A DNA stretch of 18,084 nucleotides from contig CABUDS010000035.1 in assembly GCA_902490405.1 (NCBI GenBank), forward strand, positions 1 through 18,084, written 5' to 3'. The position numbers and the translations under genes are program-made. Source of the DNA: an uncultured Collinsella sp. (GTDB lineage: Bacteria; Actinomycetota; Coriobacteriia; Coriobacteriales; Coriobacteriaceae). Below are positions 1-7,469 of this stretch, one piece after another. Every line of letters starts with the position of its first letter. Within the stretch, counting starts at the first letter, position 1. Below the pieces are notes generated by a model. That model was not told the origin of the DNA, searched no databases, and saw only the letters and a list, made by a program, of their open reading frames with translations.

Positions 1-98
1 TCACGAGCGGGGGCTCCTGTCGTTTCCGTGCCCCTGGATTGGGTCATAGTGTCTGACGTTGCCAATACATCGGCGTTGCCTTGGCCGTCAATAGTCAT
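1..98 (-). CDS. possible 5' fragment of a divergent gene, left edge
   Basis: The minus strand is open from an ATG at 96-98 to the window edge and would encode about 32 residues rich in Thr, Gly, Ala and Ser, with no recognisable domain. There is no convincing Shine-Dalgarno sequence upstream. The plus strand is also open from base 1 to a TGA at 133-135, so this could instead be the 3' tail of a plus-strand gene. Neither reading can be confirmed. Positions 99-227 hold the leader of the exporter gene and nothing else I can name. Confidence 0.2.
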   Translation of the reverse strand, partial: MTIDGQGNADVLATSDTMTQSRGTETTGAPAR

Positions 99-227
99 TG
101 GGGACGTTCTTAAACGACTACCCAACGGCTATTGAGCACATGGCTCGCATGGCAGCCGTCTCTTTTATGTTTCCTTTAGCCGTCGCTGCCTAGGATGGGG
201 GTTAGTCGGTAGGAAGGGAGCGTCTAT

Positions 228-1796
228 ATGGACGACGCGAGCGAGCGTGCAATCGAAGAGGACATGCTCGATCAGTTCAATTACTTTGACGATGAGGATG
301 AGGAGCTAATCGATCGTCGCGAGCCGGCATCGCTTGACTCATTTGATCTGGTCGATGAAGAGACTGATGAGGTTGAGGACGAATCAACGGAGCCCCCACA
401 GTCTTCGCGCCTTGACTCGCTGCTTTCGAGAGCCCCCATGCACCACGGTGTTCGTGCCGGCGCACTCCATATGAAAACAGACTGGCACCAGATCGTGACG
501 GCAGGCGATGAGCTTGCCGTCGATGCGCCGCTCACCGATAAGTCATCCATCATCTGCCGCACCGGTATGCTTATGCTCGCGAGCGGAACGGGTACCTGGC
601 GTGTACGCGATACCATGAATCGCGTTGCCGCCGTACTCGGTGTCACCGTCCACGTTGACTTAAGTCTTCTGTCGTTTGAGTGCACCTGCATCGAAGATGG
701 CCACTGCTTTAACGAGGTTGTCAGCCTGCCCACAACGGGAGTCAATACCCATCGCATTTGGATGATGGAGAGCTTCCTAAAGGAAATCGAGACGTATGGG
801 CGCCGGTTTACCGTGCACGAATACCACGAGATGCTCAAGACCGTTGAGAGTTCAAAACCCGATTACTCTCCCTGGCAACAGGGCCTTGCGGCAGCTTGTG
901 CTTGCGGCGCCTTCGTCTTTTTGCTCGGCGGCGGCCCTATCGAGATGGCCTGCGCATTCGTAGGCGCTGGTGTTGGCAACTTTGCTCGCTCTCATATTCT
1001 CAAGCAGGGTCTTGGCCAGTTTAGCGCGCTGACGATTGGCGTTGCGCTCGCTTGCGTTTCGTATCTGCTGGCATTGCTCGGCCTTGGCCAGGTCGTACCG
1101 GGGGCAATGTCGCACCAAGAAGGCTATATCGGCGCCATGCTCTTTGTGATTCCCGGCTTTCCCCTCATTACGGCAGGCCTCGACATCGCTAAGCTCGATA
1201 TGCGAAGCGGCATTGAGCGTCTTTCGTATGCCGTGTCGATTATTGTGATGGCGACCCTTGTGGGCTGGATGGTTGCCGAGTGTGTGGGGCTGGCACCGGA
1301 TGATTTTGCCCCGCTCGGCCTTTCGCCGCTTGCCCTTACGCTCCTGCGCGTGGTGATGAGCTTCGTTGGCGTATTCGGCTTCTCGGTGATGTTCAACAGC
1401 CCGGTAAAGATGGCCGCGGCAGCTGGGCTGATCGGCGCCGTGTCCAATACCTTGCGTCTTACGCTCGTCGATGCGCCGGCGCTGTTTCCCTTCCTGGGCC
1501 TGAGCGTAGGTATGCCTCCCGAGGCGGCAGCGTTTATTGGCGCGCTGGTATCGGGGCTGCTCGCGAGCTTAGCCGAAATCAAGCTCACCTACCCACGTAT
1601 CGCCCTCACGGTGCCATCGATTGTCATTATGGTGCCGGGCTTGTATCTGTATCGCTCGATGTATTACATGTGCACCTTCGACACGGTCAATATGCTCGGC
1701 TGGTTTGTGCGTGCAGTGCTCATTGTGGCGTTTCTGCCCGTTGGCCTGGGCGTGGCGAGAACCCTCACCGACTCTCGCTGGCGTCACACCAGCTAA
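228..1796 (+). CDS. threonine/serine exporter family protein (fused ThrE type)
   Basis: This is predicted to be an inner-membrane amino-acid exporter of the ThrE family (founding member: Corynebacterium glutamicum Thr/Ser exporter). The 522-residue length fits the fused actinobacterial form, in which the two halves found as separate small proteins in other bacteria are joined. Residues 1-75 are a very acidic, probably disordered cytosolic tail. Residues about 85-210 are the soluble N-terminal domain, with the family-typical stretch around GTGTWRVRDTMNRVAAVLG. From about residue 218 onward there are roughly ten hydrophobic segments in two groups. The start is supported by AGGAAGGGAG at 211-220, 7 bases before the ATG. 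The substrate is inferred from family only. The gene stands alone, and no promoter matching consensus is obvious upstream. Confidence 0.85.
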   Translation: MDDASERAIEEDMLDQFNYFDDEDEELIDRREPASLDSFDLVDEETDEVEDESTEPPQSSRLDSLLSRAPMHHGVRAGALHMKTDWHQIVTAGDELAVDAPLTDKSSIICRTGMLMLASGTGTWRVRDTMNRVAAVLGVTVHVDLSLLSFECTCIEDGHCFNEVVSLPTTGVNTHRIWMMESFLKEIETYGRRFTVHEYHEMLKTVESSKPDYSPWQQGLAAACACGAFVFLLGGGPIEMACAFVGAGVGNFARSHILKQGLGQFSALTIGVALACVSYLLALLGLGQVVPGAMSHQEGYIGAMLFVIPGFPLITAGLDIAKLDMRSGIERLSYAVSIIVMATLVGWMVAECVGLAPDDFAPLGLSPLALTLLRVVMSFVGVFGFSVMFNSPVKMAAAAGLIGAVSNTLRLTLVDAPALFPFLGLSVGMPPEAAAFIGALVSGLLASLAEIKLTYPRIALTVPSIVIMVPGLYLYRSMYYMCTFDTVNMLGWFVRAVLIVAFLPVGLGVARTLTDSRWRHTS

Positions 1797-1830
1797 TTGG
1801 TGCAAATGAAACTGATCCGCAAAACATGAA

Positions 1831-1888
1831 CGTGGATAATCTCCCGTTTTTGGCCTGTTTACGGGCTCAAAACGGGAGATTATCCACG
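1831..1888. repeat. perfect 20-bp inverted repeat downstream of exporter gene
   Basis: Arms at 1831-1850 and 1869-1888 are exact reverse complements (left arm CGTGGATAATCTCCCGTTTT), with an 18-base loop that can form a further 3-bp pair. Near-matches extend a few bases outward. No T-run follows the right arm, so it is not a standard intrinsic terminator, although it could still halt or protect the exporter transcript. Part of the right arm (ATCCACGCTCG) recurs at 1911 and once more near 16384. It is possibly a dispersed palindromic element. Confidence 0.75.
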
Positions 1889-2007
1889 CTCGTGGAATGG
1901 GTGTCCGAAAATCCACGCTCGTTGGGCCGATGCAGAGGCACCTGGCAATTCCTTTTTTGTAGACGTTGTCGCGCGGCTACGGGCAGGAAAGGTCCCAACG
2001 GTTAACA

Positions 2008-2013
2008 TATACT
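2008..2013 (+). promoter_or_regulatory. probable -10 element of clpC promoter
   Basis: TATACT lies 80 bases upstream of the clpC start in the clearest AT-rich patch of the gap (GTTAACATATACT). No good -35 hexamer sits 16-18 bases upstream, which suggests an activator-dependent or alternative-sigma promoter. I found no CtsR, HspR or ClgR site that I could defend. The transcript would start near 2020 and include the hairpin at 2033-2057. Confidence 0.4.
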
Positions 2014-2032
2014 CCATATGGGTAAAGAGACC

Positions 2033-2057
2033 AAAGCGCCGCCACGAGTGGCGCTTT
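2033..2057 (+). other. hairpin in the clpC 5' leader (possible attenuator)
   Basis: AAAGCGCC (2033-2040) pairs perfectly with GGCGCTTT (2050-2057) around a 9-base loop, followed by GCGTTTG. An alternative stem, GCCAC/GTGGC (2041-2045 with 2048-2052), overlaps it. It lies between the probable promoter and the ribosome-binding site. The following T-run is short and interrupted, so it would be a weak terminator at most, and a role in clpC leader control is only inference. Confidence 0.45.
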
Positions 2058-2093
2058 GCGTTTGAAAAACTAGCTCGTCTAAGAGGAACTAGC

Positions 2094-4736
2094 ATGTTAG
2101 ACCGTTTTACCGATCGCGCGCGCAAGGTCATGTCCATGGCCAAGCAGGAGGCGCTCGATCTGCACTCAAATAAGGTGGGCACCGAGCACCTGCTGCTCGC
2201 GCTTGCCAAGGAGGACGAGGGCATTGCCGCCGAGGCGCTGCGTTCGCTCGACATCTCCTACGATGACATCATGGATACCCTCAAAGAGGTCCAGACCACG
2301 GTTCCCGAGCCCAGCGAGGAGACCGAGGCTGCCAAGCTCGCCTTTACGCCGCTCGTCATCAGCGTGATGGAGCGCTCCTTCCGCGTGGCACGCGAGAACA
2401 ACCAGACCTACGTTTCGACCGAGCACTTGCTGATCGGCATCGTCGAAGAGGGCAACGGCATGGCCATGGACATCCTCATGCGCCTGGGCGTGTCGTCTGC
2501 TTCCATTAAAAAGGCTATCGAGAAACTCACCGCCAAGGACCAGGACAAGAAGCGTCCGCTCGCCGGTGCCGGTGCCGGGCGTCCCGGTGCGGGCCTGCCG
2601 TTCTTTAGCGGCTCGGATGCCTCTCAGCAAAAGGGGAGTGGCACCGACACGCTCAAGCAGTTCGCGACCAACCTCACGCAGAAGGCGCGCGACGGCGAGC
2701 TCGACCCTGTAATTGGTCGCGAAAAGGAAGTCCAGCGCATGATGGAAATCCTCTCGCGTCGCACCAAAAACAACCCGCTCATCCTGGGCGATCCCGGCGT
2801 GGGCAAGACGGCCATCGTCGAGGGCCTGGCTCAGCAGATAGCAGCCGGCAACGTGCCTGAGAACCTCATGAACCAGAATATCTGGACGCTCGACCTGCCG
2901 GGTCTCGTGGCGGGTGCCAAGTATCGCGGCGAGTTTGAGGAGCGCCTCAAGAACGTGATCCAGGAGGCCACCGAAGCGGACGACGTCATCCTGTTTATCG
3001 ACGAGATGCACACCATCATCGGTGCCGGTTCTGCCGAGGGCTCCATCGATGCGAGCTCCATGCTCAAGCCCGTACTCGCGCGCGGTGCCTTCCAGATTAT
3101 CGGCGCCACCACGGCCGAGGAATTCCGCAAGTACCTCACCAAGGACCCGGCCTTCGAGCGTCGCTTCCAGACCATCGATGTCGAGGAGCCGAGCGTCGAG
3201 GACACGGTCAAGATCCTGACCGCGCTTAAGCCGCGCTACGAGGAGCACCACCATGTGCGCTATACGCAGGGTGCTATCGAGGCCGCCGCGAACCTTTCCA
3301 ACCGCTACATCCAGGATCGCTTCCTGCCCGATAAAGCCATCGATCTCATCGACGAGGCCGGTGCCCGCGCTCGCATCGCCGCGAATCGCGCGCCCGAGCC
3401 GGTGCGCGAGGCCGAGCAGCGTATAGAGGAGCTCAAGGCCGCCGCGCAGGAGGCCACCGAGAGCGATGACATGAACAAGGCCGCCGAGATCACCGAGCAG
3501 CAGAAGGCCGCCGAGATTGAACTCGCCGAAGCCAAGGCCGCCTGGACCGCCGAGCTCGACGCCAGCCCGCTCACCATCGACGTGAGTCAGATCGCCGACA
3601 TCGTGTCCGTGACCTCTGGCGTGCCGGTTTCCTCGCTCACCGAGAGCGAGAGCCGGCGCCTGCTGCAGACCGAAAGCGTGCTCAAGACGCGCATCATCGG
3701 TCAGGATGAGGCAGTCGAGGCCGTCGCCAAGGCCGTGCGCCGCAGCCGTTCGCCGCTCAAGGACCCGCGTCGCCCCGGCGGCAGCTTTATCTTCCTGGGT
3801 CCCACCGGCACAGGCAAGACCGAGCTCGCCAAGACGCTCGCCGAGTACCTCTTTGGCAGCAAGGACGCGCTCATCAGCTTCGACATGTCGGAGTTCGGCA
3901 GCGAGTTCGAGGTCTCCAAGCTCATCGGTAGCCCTCCGGGTTACGTGGGTCACGACGAGGGCGGTCAGCTTACCAAGGCCGTTCGTCGTCACCCGTATTC
4001 GGTCGTGCTGTTCGACGAGATCGAGAAGGCGCACCCCGACATCTTCAACATCCTGCTGCAGGTGCTGGAGGAGGGCCGCCTGACTGATAGCCAGGGCAAG
4101 ACGGTCGACTTCCGCAACACCGTGATCATCATGACGTCCAACGTGGGCGCCCGCGAGATCGCACAGGATGCGAGCGTTGGCTTTGGCACCACCGGCGAGC
4201 GGGGTCTCACGTCGAGTGAAATCAAGGGCCGCGCGATGGGCGAGCTCAAGCGCCTGTTCCGCCCCGAGCTGCTCAACCGTATCGACGACATTGTGGTGTT
4301 CCAGAAGCTCACGGGCGAGAATCTCACCAAGATCGCGCACCTGCTGGTGGACGATCTGCGCCAGCGCCTGATCGCAAACGGCATGAACATCAAGCTCACC
4401 GATGCGGCCTACGACAAGATTGTGGCCGAGGGTACCGATCTTACCAATGGCGCACGTCCGCTGCGTCGTGCTATTCAAAAGCTCATCGAGGACCCGCTGT
4501 CCGAGGAGCTTCTGGCCGGCGAGTGGGGCGAGGGCGATACCGTCCTGTGCGACGTGGCCGATGGCAAGTTTGTCTTTAGCCACGGCACGGGCGAGATCCC
4601 GGCACCGCGTCCGGCGGGCACGCTCGGTGGCGATACCGCTCCGGCGGCGCCGCACACCGGAAACGCCGCGCCTGTGAGCAGTGGCGTGAGCTCGGGCCCC
4701 GGTGGCATGATGCAAGCCGGCTCTGGTGCGCTGTAG
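2094..4736 (+). CDS. clpC: ATP-dependent Clp protease ATP-binding subunit ClpC
   Basis: This is an AAA+ unfoldase that feeds substrates to the ClpP peptidase in cytosolic protein quality control. Two Clp N-terminal repeats occupy about residues 1-145. The first AAA module carries Walker A GDPGVGKT at 232-239 and the Walker B stretch LFIDEMH. A short coiled-coil middle domain, around residues 440-495, has the spacing of ClpC rather than the long ClpB one. The second AAA module has Walker A GPTGTGKT at 569-576 and Walker B LFDEIEKAHPD. At 880 residues it is longer than B. subtilis ClpC, and the excess is a C-terminal tail of about 45 residues rich in Gly, Pro, Ala and Ser with no known domain. 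AAGAGGA at 2081-2087 places the start. No ctsR or mcsAB is adjacent, unlike in Bacillus, so regulation is probably different. Confidence 0.97.
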   Translation: MLDRFTDRARKVMSMAKQEALDLHSNKVGTEHLLLALAKEDEGIAAEALRSLDISYDDIMDTLKEVQTTVPEPSEETEAAKLAFTPLVISVMERSFRVARENNQTYVSTEHLLIGIVEEGNGMAMDILMRLGVSSASIKKAIEKLTAKDQDKKRPLAGAGAGRPGAGLPFFSGSDASQQKGSGTDTLKQFATNLTQKARDGELDPVIGREKEVQRMMEILSRRTKNNPLILGDPGVGKTAIVEGLAQQIAAGNVPENLMNQNIWTLDLPGLVAGAKYRGEFEERLKNVIQEATEADDVILFIDEMHTIIGAGSAEGSIDASSMLKPVLARGAFQIIGATTAEEFRKYLTKDPAFERRFQTIDVEEPSVEDTVKILTALKPRYEEHHHVRYTQGAIEAAANLSNRYIQDRFLPDKAIDLIDEAGARARIAANRAPEPVREAEQRIEELKAAAQEATESDDMNKAAEITEQQKAAEIELAEAKAAWTAELDASPLTIDVSQIADIVSVTSGVPVSSLTESESRRLLQTESVLKTRIIGQDEAVEAVAKAVRRSRSPLKDPRRPGGSFIFLGPTGTGKTELAKTLAEYLFGSKDALISFDMSEFGSEFEVSKLIGSPPGYVGHDEGGQLTKAVRRHPYSVVLFDEIEKAHPDIFNILLQVLEEGRLTDSQGKTVDFRNTVIIMTSNVGAREIAQDASVGFGTTGERGLTSSEIKGRAMGELKRLFRPELLNRIDDIVVFQKLTGENLTKIAHLLVDDLRQRLIANGMNIKLTDAAYDKIVAEGTDLTNGARPLRRAIQKLIEDPLSEELLAGEWGEGDTVLCDVADGKFVFSHGTGEIPAPRPAGTLGGDTAPAAPHTGNAAPVSSGVSSGPGGMMQAGSGAL

Positions 4737-4759
4737 GGATTGAACATACCTTGTATAAC

Positions 4760-4795
4760 GGGGGCGTTTCCGATAAGGAAGCGCCCTCATTTCTA
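4760..4795 (+). terminator. intrinsic terminator after clpC
   Basis: A 12-bp stem (4760-4771 with 4777-4788, two G-U wobbles) closes a GATAA loop and is followed by the T-rich CATTTCTATT. It lies 24 bases after the clpC stop codon and immediately upstream of the toxin-antitoxin promoter. Confidence 0.8.
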
Positions 4796-4818
4796 TTGAA
4801 ATGCGCTTCAATCTGCCG

Positions 4819-4849
4819 TGCTATACTAAAATCGAGATATAGTATAGCA
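4819..4849 (+). promoter_or_regulatory. toxin-antitoxin promoter with palindromic operator
   Basis: TGCTATACTA (4819-4828) and TAGTATAGCA (4840-4849) form a perfect 10-bp inverted repeat with an 11-base centre. The left arm contains a consensus-like -10, TATACT (4822-4827), so a protein bound to the palindrome would block the promoter. This is the usual arrangement for antitoxin autoregulation. A second, smaller palindrome (ATTGAA/TTCAAT, 4795-4812) sits just upstream. AAGGAG (4850-4855) follows as the ribosome-binding site for the antitoxin ATG at 4861. Confidence 0.65.
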
Positions 4850-4860
4850 AAGGAGCTGAT

Positions 4861-5220
4861 ATGCCTACGTCAATACTCGACACGCGGCCAGTTCAGATGA
4901 ACGTGCGTATAGATCGCCAGCTCAAAGAGGCGGGAGACGCCGTCCTGACTCATATTGGCATGACGCCGTCACAAGCCGTTCGGACACTTTGGGAGTATCT
5001 GGTCGTTAACGGACGCATGCCCTCGAAGGGAGACGCGGCGGCTCCGGTTTCTGACGGAGTGGAGCCCCGGCGCATGGAGTCAAGGGCCGCGCAAGGCAGC
5101 CATATCGTTCGCGATTCGTGCCTCAAATACGGCATCCCCATCCCTGAGTTCTCGGGAGACTATGACGACCTCTATGAGGAGGCCATGGCGGAGCGCTATC
5201 CCGAGTGGGTGGAACTATGA
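4861..5220 (+). CDS. type II antitoxin, RelB/DinJ family
   Basis: The 119-residue protein has an N-terminal ribbon-helix-helix region of the RelB/DinJ type (VQMNVRIDRQLKEAGDAVL, then GMTPSQAVRTLWEYL, residues about 11-48). This region would dimerise and bind the upstream palindrome. The C-terminal half is the likely toxin-wrapping segment and is longer than in many DinJ proteins. Its stop codon overlaps the toxin start as ATGA (5217-5220), implying coupled translation. RelB/DinJ antitoxins usually neutralise RelE/YafQ-fold toxins, whereas here the partner is a PIN-domain protein. The family call rests on the N-terminal motif only. Confidence 0.8.
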   Translation: MPTSILDTRPVQMNVRIDRQLKEAGDAVLTHIGMTPSQAVRTLWEYLVVNGRMPSKGDAAAPVSDGVEPRRMESRAAQGSHIVRDSCLKYGIPIPEFSGDYDDLYEEAMAERYPEWVEL

Positions 5221-5738
5221 GCACAGAAGGCGTCCTCAAGCTGTTAATCGATACCAACGTATGGATGGATTATTTTTCTGGCAGGTCCGACCGTACGGCA
5301 AATGTCGTCCATCTGATCGAGATTGCCGACGCCTCGGAGCGGATTGCCCTGTTTGCCTCGTCGCTTTCGGTCAAAGACGTTTCATATCTTGTCTCGGCGG
5401 CAATCAAGCAGGAGTGCCGAAGAAAGACTGGCTCACTGAGCGATAACGCCATTGCGGCGGCAGACGAAACGGCCTGGGCATGCGTTCGACAGATGCGCGA
5501 GCTAGCCCTCATCGCCCCGGTCGGTGCAGACGAGGTCTTCGACTCCTTTGTGTTCAAGTACCACCACAATGACTTTGAGGACGACCTGATGCTGGGCGTC
5601 GCCAATCGCATTGATGCCGATTACGTCGTGACGGAGGACAAGAATCTTATTAAACACACCAATGGTGTATGCATTAATGTTCAACAGGCGTTGAGGTTGG
5701 TTGGGGGGTCCAACGTTCCCTCTGCACGGCCCGTCTAG
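5217..5738 (+). CDS. PIN-domain protein, putative ribonuclease toxin
   Basis: The 173-residue protein begins with the PIN signature LLIDTNVWMDYF (first catalytic Asp at residue 12). Near the C-terminus it has the acidic stretch FEDDLMLGVANRIDADYVVTEDKNL, which supplies the other metal-binding acids. PIN-domain toxins are Mg2+/Mn2+-dependent RNases that cut tRNA, rRNA or mRNA; the target here is unknown. I chose the ATG at 5217 because it overlaps the antitoxin stop. A GTG at 5205 is in frame and would add four residues. No separate promoter or ribosome-binding site is evident, consistent with coupling to the antitoxin. Confidence 0.8.
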   Translation: MSTEGVLKLLIDTNVWMDYFSGRSDRTANVVHLIEIADASERIALFASSLSVKDVSYLVSAAIKQECRRKTGSLSDNAIAAADETAWACVRQMRELALIAPVGADEVFDSFVFKYHHNDFEDDLMLGVANRIDADYVVTEDKNLIKHTNGVCINVQQALRLVGGSNVPSARPV

Positions 5739-5812
5739 CTTGCTTTACCTTGATAAAGTGGCGTTTCCCCGCCGTTAGCCGATGATGCAAGGGCGCTCGG
5801 CGTTTTCGACTG

Positions 5813-5842
5813 GTTTATGCACGCAAAGTCTGGGAATATACA
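5813..5842 (+). promoter_or_regulatory. tentative pepD promoter
   Basis: TATACA at 5837-5842 is a good -10 candidate in the 148-bp gap upstream of pepD. The -35 match (GTTTAT, 5813-5818) is poor. No convincing terminator was found after the toxin gene, so read-through into pepD is possible. Confidence 0.3.
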
Positions 5843-5886
5843 AGACGCATGTCTTACTGTCTAACCAGTTGCGCCAAGGAGGCACC

Positions 5887-7344
5887 ATGGATTACAAGAT
5901 CACCGGCTACGAGCCCGCCCAGCTGTTCCATTTCTTTGAGGAGGTCAGCGCGATCCCCCGTGGGTCTGGCAACGAGAAGGGCATCAGCGATTTCCTGGTT
6001 GCGTTTGCCAAGGAGCGCGGCCTCGATGTGTACCAGGACGAGGTCTACAACGTCATCATTCGCAAGCCCGCTTCTGCCGGCGCCGAGAATGCCCCGACTG
6101 TGATGCTGCAGGGCCACATCGATATGGTGTGCGACAAGTTGGGCTCTGTTGAGCACGACTTTACGACCGACGGTATCGACCTGGTCGTGAAGGACGGCGT
6201 CCTCACCGCTAACGGCACCACCCTGGGCGCCGACAACGGTATTGCTGTCGCTCTGATGCTTACTGTGCTCAACGACGATTCGATTGCTCACCCCGCCCTC
6301 GAGTGCGTATTCACCACCGATGAGGAGACTGGCCTGGTCGGCGCCGAGACGCTCGACAAGTCCCAGATTAACGCCCGCACCATGATTAACCTTGACTCCG
6401 AGGAAGAGGGCGTTGCCACCGTCAGCTGCGCCGGCGGCGTCGTTGTTACCTACACCTGCCCCATCGTGCGCGAGCACAAGACCGGCAGCACCCTCACGCT
6501 CGACATCTCCGGCCTACTGGGTGGTCATTCCGGCAGCGATATCCACCTGGAGCGCGGCAACGGCAACCTCATCATGGCCCGCATCATCGACCGCCTGATG
6601 GTTGCCGGCGAGCCCGCCATCGTGAGCTTTAACGGCGGCACCAAGGACAACGCCATCAACCGTGAGTGCAAGGCTGTTCTGGTCTATGCCGACCACGCTG
6701 CCGCCGAGGCCGCGGCCCAGATCGCAAAGGACATCATCGCCGACGTCACTGCCGAGCTCGAGGTCTTCGACCCCGGCTTTACCTGCACCGTCGAGATTGC
6801 CGACGACGCCGAGGTCGAGGCCATGGACCAGAAGTCCGCGCTTGCCCTCATCCGCGCCCTGCGTCTTGCCCCTAACGGCGTGATTCGCCGCAACGTCGCC
6901 ACCGACGGCTCCGTCGAGGTTTCCTCCAACATCGGCGTGGTCGCCACTTCCGACGACCAGGTCAAGATCATGCTGTCCCCGCGCTCCTCGATCACCTCGC
7001 TGCAGAACGAGTTCAAGGACCGCCTGCAGACGTTGGCCGATGTCCTGGGCTTCGACGCCAAGTTCGAGTTCGAGTATCCCGGCTGGAGCTATGCCGAGCA
7101 TTCGCCGGTCCGCGACGTCTTTGTCGAGAGCTATCGCGAGCTCTTTGGCTCCGAGCTGCGCATCGAGTCCATTCACGCCGGCCTTGAGTGCGGCCTGTTT
7201 GCCGAGGCCCTGCACGGCCTGGACGCCATCGCCGTGGGACCGACGCTCTCCGATGTCCACACCCCGGACGAGAGCATGGAGCTCGCTTCTGCCGAGCGCT
7301 TCTACGAGCTGCTCATCGACGTCCTCAAGCGCCTTGCCGCGTAA
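5887..7344 (+). CDS. pepD: beta-Ala-His dipeptidase / aminoacyl-histidine dipeptidase (M20C)
   Basis: This is a cytosolic zinc metallopeptidase of family M20C that cleaves Xaa-His and other dipeptides. From the chosen start it is 485 residues, the same as E. coli PepD. Metal and catalytic residues are visible in order: HIDMV (His77, Asp79), GADNG (Asp116), DEETG (Glu146, Glu147), NLDSEEEG and, near the C-terminus, HAGLECG and HTPDE. AAGGAGG at 5876-5882 fixes the ATG at 5887. The open frame extends up to 5782, but those extra residues lack a ribosome-binding site and do not resemble the family. A strong terminator follows. Confidence 0.95.
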   Translation: MDYKITGYEPAQLFHFFEEVSAIPRGSGNEKGISDFLVAFAKERGLDVYQDEVYNVIIRKPASAGAENAPTVMLQGHIDMVCDKLGSVEHDFTTDGIDLVVKDGVLTANGTTLGADNGIAVALMLTVLNDDSIAHPALECVFTTDEETGLVGAETLDKSQINARTMINLDSEEEGVATVSCAGGVVVTYTCPIVREHKTGSTLTLDISGLLGGHSGSDIHLERGNGNLIMARIIDRLMVAGEPAIVSFNGGTKDNAINRECKAVLVYADHAAAEAAAQIAKDIIADVTAELEVFDPGFTCTVEIADDAEVEAMDQKSALALIRALRLAPNGVIRRNVATDGSVEVSSNIGVVATSDDQVKIMLSPRSSITSLQNEFKDRLQTLADVLGFDAKFEFEYPGWSYAEHSPVRDVFVESYRELFGSELRIESIHAGLECGLFAEALHGLDAIAVGPTLSDVHTPDESMELASAERFYELLIDVLKRLAA

Positions 7345-7400
7345 GGGTCGCGCTAGCAGCAGTTCGAGCCACGTGCTAGCGGATTGCAAATGACATTACG

Positions 7401-7446
7401 AGAGGGGGCATCCGAACTTTTGCGACGGGTGCCCCCCTCTTCTTTT
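7401..7446 (+). terminator. intrinsic terminator after pepD
   Basis: AGAGGGGGCATCC (7401-7413) pairs with GGGTGCCCCCCTCT (7427-7440), with one bulge and one mismatch, and is followed by TCTTTT. It separates pepD from the convergent hipA, whose stop codon lies at 7470. Confidence 0.85.
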
Positions 7447-7469
7447 AAGAAATGTGGATTGATTGGCGC

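Noticed and set aside
1960..2013. ClgR, HspR or SigH/SigR-type sites upstream of clpC
   Set aside because: No half-site or spacing matched well enough. The GGAA and GTT elements are only 11 bases apart.
2166..4811. Very long antisense open frame (881 codons) opposite clpC
   Set aside because: It is a shadow of GC-rich codon bias on the clpC strand. The composition is unnatural and there is no start signal.
5782..5886. N-terminal extension of PepD
   Set aside because: The AAGGAGG site and family length both point to the ATG at 5887. The upstream residues look like leader DNA.
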